In this document: positions 61,882 through 64,000 of the stretch, piece by piece
Layout: every line of letters begins with the position of its first letter
Numbering within the stretch: the stretch's first letter is position 1
Origin: Desulfuromonas sp.
GTDB taxonomy: Bacteria; Desulfobacterota; Desulfuromonadia; Desulfuromonadales; Geothermobacteraceae
Assembly: GCA_002868905.1 (NCBI GenBank)
Contig: PKUA01000029.1
Span: 1 to 64,000 of the forward strand
Length of the DNA: 64,000 nt
Direction: 5' to 3'
Notes under the pieces: model-generated
The model's database searches: none
What the model saw: only the letters and a program-made list of their open reading frames with translations
Told to the model about the DNA's origin: nothing
Position numbers and translations under genes: made by a program

Positions 61882-62976
61882 TTAAAGATGATCGTAGATT
61901 TTTTCGAACGGCATCCCGGTTTCTGCGAGATCCTGCACCAACCGTATTTTTTCTTCGTCTTCAGCATAAATCTTGGATACAAAATTTTTCAACTTCAGAA
62001 ATATCTCGGCGGTGGTCCGTGCGGGACACCTGAGATAAGGGATGCCACAGTCGTCGATAATCCGCTGGGTGATGTTCGAGACAGGCGCCTCTCCGGTAAT
62101 GACAAGACCGGCGATTTTGTCAAAATATTCCGGCATATGATAAAGGGTCGAAAGCATCACCAGTAGCTCATCGCGGCTGCTGGTCACGACCAGAAGCGTC
62201 GAAGTTTGCAACAGGTCGACAACACGCTGGGTCGACGCCGCCCCGAGCTGAACACCGTGCACGATGCGCGAGACTTGCTCCTCGCTGCTGTGCAATTTGA
62301 GTTCAAGGAGTCTGGAAACGGTCAACAGAGTCGGATGAGCCAACACATCCGAGTAATCGTACCCTCCCAACACGCTGATCCCCGTCGACTTGAAAGCGGT
62401 CTTCAGATAAAGAAGGGTCTTTTCCCGCTTATCGGGGATAATCTTGTTCGGCATCAGGATTTTGACCTCGGCCCGCTCTTCCCGAAACAGGGCGAGGTTG
62501 AGGCTGACATCATCTATCGTACTTCCGAGCGCGGCGCCGGTCACCATCAGGACCGGGGCGTCGAGTTCCTTCGCGATCCGTGCATTACTGACCCCGGCTA
62601 CCGAACCGACTCCCGAGTGCCCCGCCCCCTCGATGACCAGGAAGTCGCACCAGGTATCGAGAATTTCAAAGGCCTTGCCGATTCGTTCAAGCAGCCTCTC
62701 CGGTTCGATAATGCCCTCGAGGATGCGTTGAGTGTCCCCCTTGTGCAGAACGACCGGCGACATCTGCTCGATCTGGTCTCCCATTCCGAAGACCTTGGCC
62801 ACCAGTTTGGCGTCCATGTCGACATCCCGCCCCTCGAACACGGCTATTTTTGGTCCGAACGGCTTCATGAAACCGATCCGCATGCCTGACTTTGCCGCTA
62901 GATGAAGCAATGAGAGACTAATCGTCGTCTTGCCACAATGCTGCCCCGTCGCGGCAATGAATACCCTTTTGGCCAT
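61882..62976 (-). CDS. BioD-like P-loop plus DRTGG protein (Pta N-terminal homologue)
   Basis: A 364-residue protein with P-loop FIAATGQHCGKTTISLSLLH and LVIEGAGHSGVGSVAGVSNA, both typical of dethiobiotin-synthetase-like GTPase/ATPase domains, and a DRTGG domain (about 220-320; LVVTSSRDELLVMLSTLYHM, ITGEAPVSNITQRIIDDCGI). This is the N-terminal architecture of long phosphotransacetylases, but the catalytic PTA_PTB domain is missing. It may regulate acetyl-phosphate metabolism. The function is unknown. Confidence 0.85.
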   Translation of the reverse strand: MAKRVFIAATGQHCGKTTISLSLLHLAAKSGMRIGFMKPFGPKIAVFEGRDVDMDAKLVAKVFGMGDQIEQMSPVVLHKGDTQRILEGIIEPERLLERIGKAFEILDTWCDFLVIEGAGHSGVGSVAGVSNARIAKELDAPVLMVTGAALGSTIDDVSLNLALFREERAEVKILMPNKIIPDKREKTLLYLKTAFKSTGISVLGGYDYSDVLAHPTLLTVSRLLELKLHSSEEQVSRIVHGVQLGAASTQRVVDLLQTSTLLVVTSSRDELLVMLSTLYHMPEYFDKIAGLVITGEAPVSNITQRIIDDCGIPYLRCPARTTAEIFLKLKNFVSKIYAEDEEKIRLVQDLAETGMPFEKIYDHL

Positions 62977-63118
62977 GTGATTTCCTCGTTATGTCAGCCG
63001 TGAACACGGGAGGTTTTCGATAAGATCCAGCAGCAATGAACTTACACCAAAGCCTTTCGACTTTCAATCAAGGCATCTATGAAAACTGCGCAACTTCCCG
63101 GCTCACCTACTGTTTAAA

Positions 63119-63451
63119 TTAACTCCCGTCATCCGTGAAGTGATCACCTAAAAGGGAACGCGAGTGTTCGTCATCATGGCAGTAGATGCAAAGGTTTTCC
63201 CAATTGCTGCCATCTGGGGGGTTGTTGTTGTGATTGCCATCCTTGTGATGAACTGTCAACAGGTGGAGGTTGTCGAGCTCGAATTCGCGCGCGCACTTGG
63301 CGCAAATCCAACCATGAATTTTCAACGATTTTTCCCGGTAGCCGCTCCCCTGCGACTGCCCCTGTTTCAGACGTCGGACTAAATCGTCACACTCTTCCTG
63401 GCTCTTGGCTGATTGCCGTCCACGCACTCGAGAGCGAAATGAACGTGTCAT
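63119..63451 (-). CDS. HNH endonuclease-like protein, YajD type
   Basis: A 110-residue protein. The zinc/HNH site has ICAKCAREFELDNLHLLTVH, HHKDGNHNNNPPDGSNWENL and CIYCHDDEH, giving CXXC, HH, N and CXXCH ligands. YajD-type HNH proteins are small and of unknown role; some act as nucleases. The CXXCH here is part of the zinc site, not haem. No restriction or phage genes are near. Confidence 0.88.
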   Translation of the reverse strand: MTRSFRSRVRGRQSAKSQEECDDLVRRLKQGQSQGSGYREKSLKIHGWICAKCAREFELDNLHLLTVHHKDGNHNNNPPDGSNWENLCIYCHDDEHSRSLLGDHFTDDGS

Positions 63452-63577
63452 GATGATCCCCTATAAGTAGGCTGACGGATTATCCATGCACCGGTGGGAA
63501 AGCCGACCCCTATGGTCTGACCGGCTCCCGGGTCAAATCGTATAACCCATCAACAAAACACAAGTGTCGTTGGCCGA
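63452..63577. other. Intergenic region with potential RNA structure
   Basis: The stretch contains CCATGCACCGGTGGGAAAGC followed by CCGACCCC and GACCGGCTCCCGGGTC, so several short self-complementary arms (GACC/GGTC, ACCGG/CCGGT) are possible. It would be the leader of the HNH gene on the minus strand. No known riboswitch consensus could be matched. Confidence 0.3.
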
Positions 63578-64000
63578 TTATATCACGGGGACCCCGGCCG
63601 CTTCAGCGAGACGGACAAGTTCTTTCTCATCAATGTCCGTCATTGCGGTTTCGGGGATGAAGAAAAACGCGTTGTCGCTCATGTAAAACGCCAGTCCGGG
63701 AGGAAGTCGCTTGACCTGCACGAACGAACTCCACGGCTGACCGTAGCAAGCACTGACACCTTCAACCAGAATTTGTTTCCGTGAGATAGTCACCCGCAAC
63801 TCCTGGCCGACAAACGGGTGACGTCCTGCAGCCCGCAGTGATCTGGCCAACAAAACCGGTCGGGAAAGAACACCAAATAATCCGGTCGCCAAAAGCATCC
63901 AGCCAACCAGGTGATGCCCGAACCAACCGGCAACTCCCATACAGCCGAGAATCAAACAGAAAAGACCAAGACAGAAACGATTCCGCAAACTTCGGTCAGC
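63578..64000 (-). CDS. Partial membrane protein (5' end uncertain or outside window)
   Basis: The frame continues to the window edge; an internal TTG at 63986-63988 is only one possible start. Two helices (about LGLFCLILGCMGVAGWFGHH and LVGWMLLATGLFGVLSRPVL) are followed by a soluble domain with SACYGQPWSSFVQVKRLPPG and AFFFIPETAMTDIDEKELVR. The order of two helices and such a domain resembles YcxB-like proteins, whose function is unknown. Confidence 0.7.
   Translation of the reverse strand, partial: ADRSLRNRFCLGLFCLILGCMGVAGWFGHHLVGWMLLATGLFGVLSRPVLLARSLRAAGRHPFVGQELRVTISRKQILVEGVSACYGQPWSSFVQVKRLPPGLAFYMSDNAFFFIPETAMTDIDEKELVRLAEAAGVPVI

Noticed and set aside
63119-63451. CIYCH as a haem site in the HNH protein
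   Set aside because: It is part of the zinc/HNH ligand set together with the upstream CXXC and the protein has no export signal.
63452-63577. c-di-GMP (GEMM) riboswitch
   Set aside because: GGGAAAGCC resembles part of the motif, but the AAACC element and the second conserved stem are missing.

Overview
The window looks like a chromosomal segment of a Gram-negative anaerobe or facultative anaerobe of the Desulfuromonadales/Geobacterales type (the former Deltaproteobacteria). The support is gene order and content: pheA-tyrA-aroA-cmk-ispH-rpsA-sppA-ihfB, queA-tgt-yajC-secD-secF, recJ next to a secretion operon, c-type haem motifs in sensor and membrane proteins, GTG/TTG starts and candidate sigma-54 promoters. 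No rRNA, tRNA, CRISPR array, insertion sequence or phage gene was recognised. One structural RNA, a 6S RNA (9129-9303), was found.

Region by region. 1-2058: a cut-off lipoprotein and a large TPR lipoprotein. 2247-6631: a signalling operon in which a solute:sodium-symporter-like protein is fused to a GAF domain and a PP2C phosphatase, followed by a STAS anti-sigma antagonist and a HATPase anti-sigma kinase, so a complete partner-switching module. 6647-9067: HAD phosphatase, lgt, and a pseudouridine synthase. 9079-9366: 6S RNA promoter, gene and terminator. 9378-17342: ihfB, sppA, rpsA, ispH, cmk, aroA, tyrA, pheA (aromatic amino acid synthesis, isoprenoids and translation). 17529-18716: a PLP aminotransferase. 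18838-27600: recJ, a beta-helix lipoprotein, a TPR protein, secF, secD, yajC, tgt, queA and a small membrane protein. 27854-32074: an HD-GYP protein with a c-haem motif in its extracytoplasmic sensor, followed by a GGDEF protein, so a c-di-GMP turnover pair. 32092-39626: rsgA, an AddA-like helicase-nuclease, a PD-(D/E)XK partner and VanZ. 39802-39945: a 47-residue zinc-ribbon lipoprotein.

40210-51273 is a metal-handling cluster on one strand. From its promoter end it encodes an HMA/SurA-like fusion, a DUF2318 protein, an FtsX-type permease and its ATPase, two zinc-ribbon membrane proteins, a cytochrome c, a CusC-CusB-CusA efflux system and a Met/His-rich periplasmic protein. Several of these genes overlap, which suggests co-expression; Cu/Ag is the most likely substrate. 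The combination of Cus efflux with an ABC/FtsX/DUF2318 set and a metal-binding chaperone fusion is the best candidate here for an undescribed system.

51517-57098 encodes an M1-like peptidase, a ChaN-like haem-binding protein, a membrane protein combining c-haem, CopD-like and cytochrome b5-like parts, and small metal-binding proteins. 57127-59453 is a GspB/GspA pair without the rest of a type II secretion system. 59627-64000 holds a glucan phosphorylase, a ferritin-like protein, a BioD-like/DRTGG protein, an HNH nuclease and a partial membrane protein. Dispersed hairpins with conserved ends (GTAGAGACG / CGTCTCTAC) but different cores occur at three places, and a related GC-rich hairpin at a fourth.
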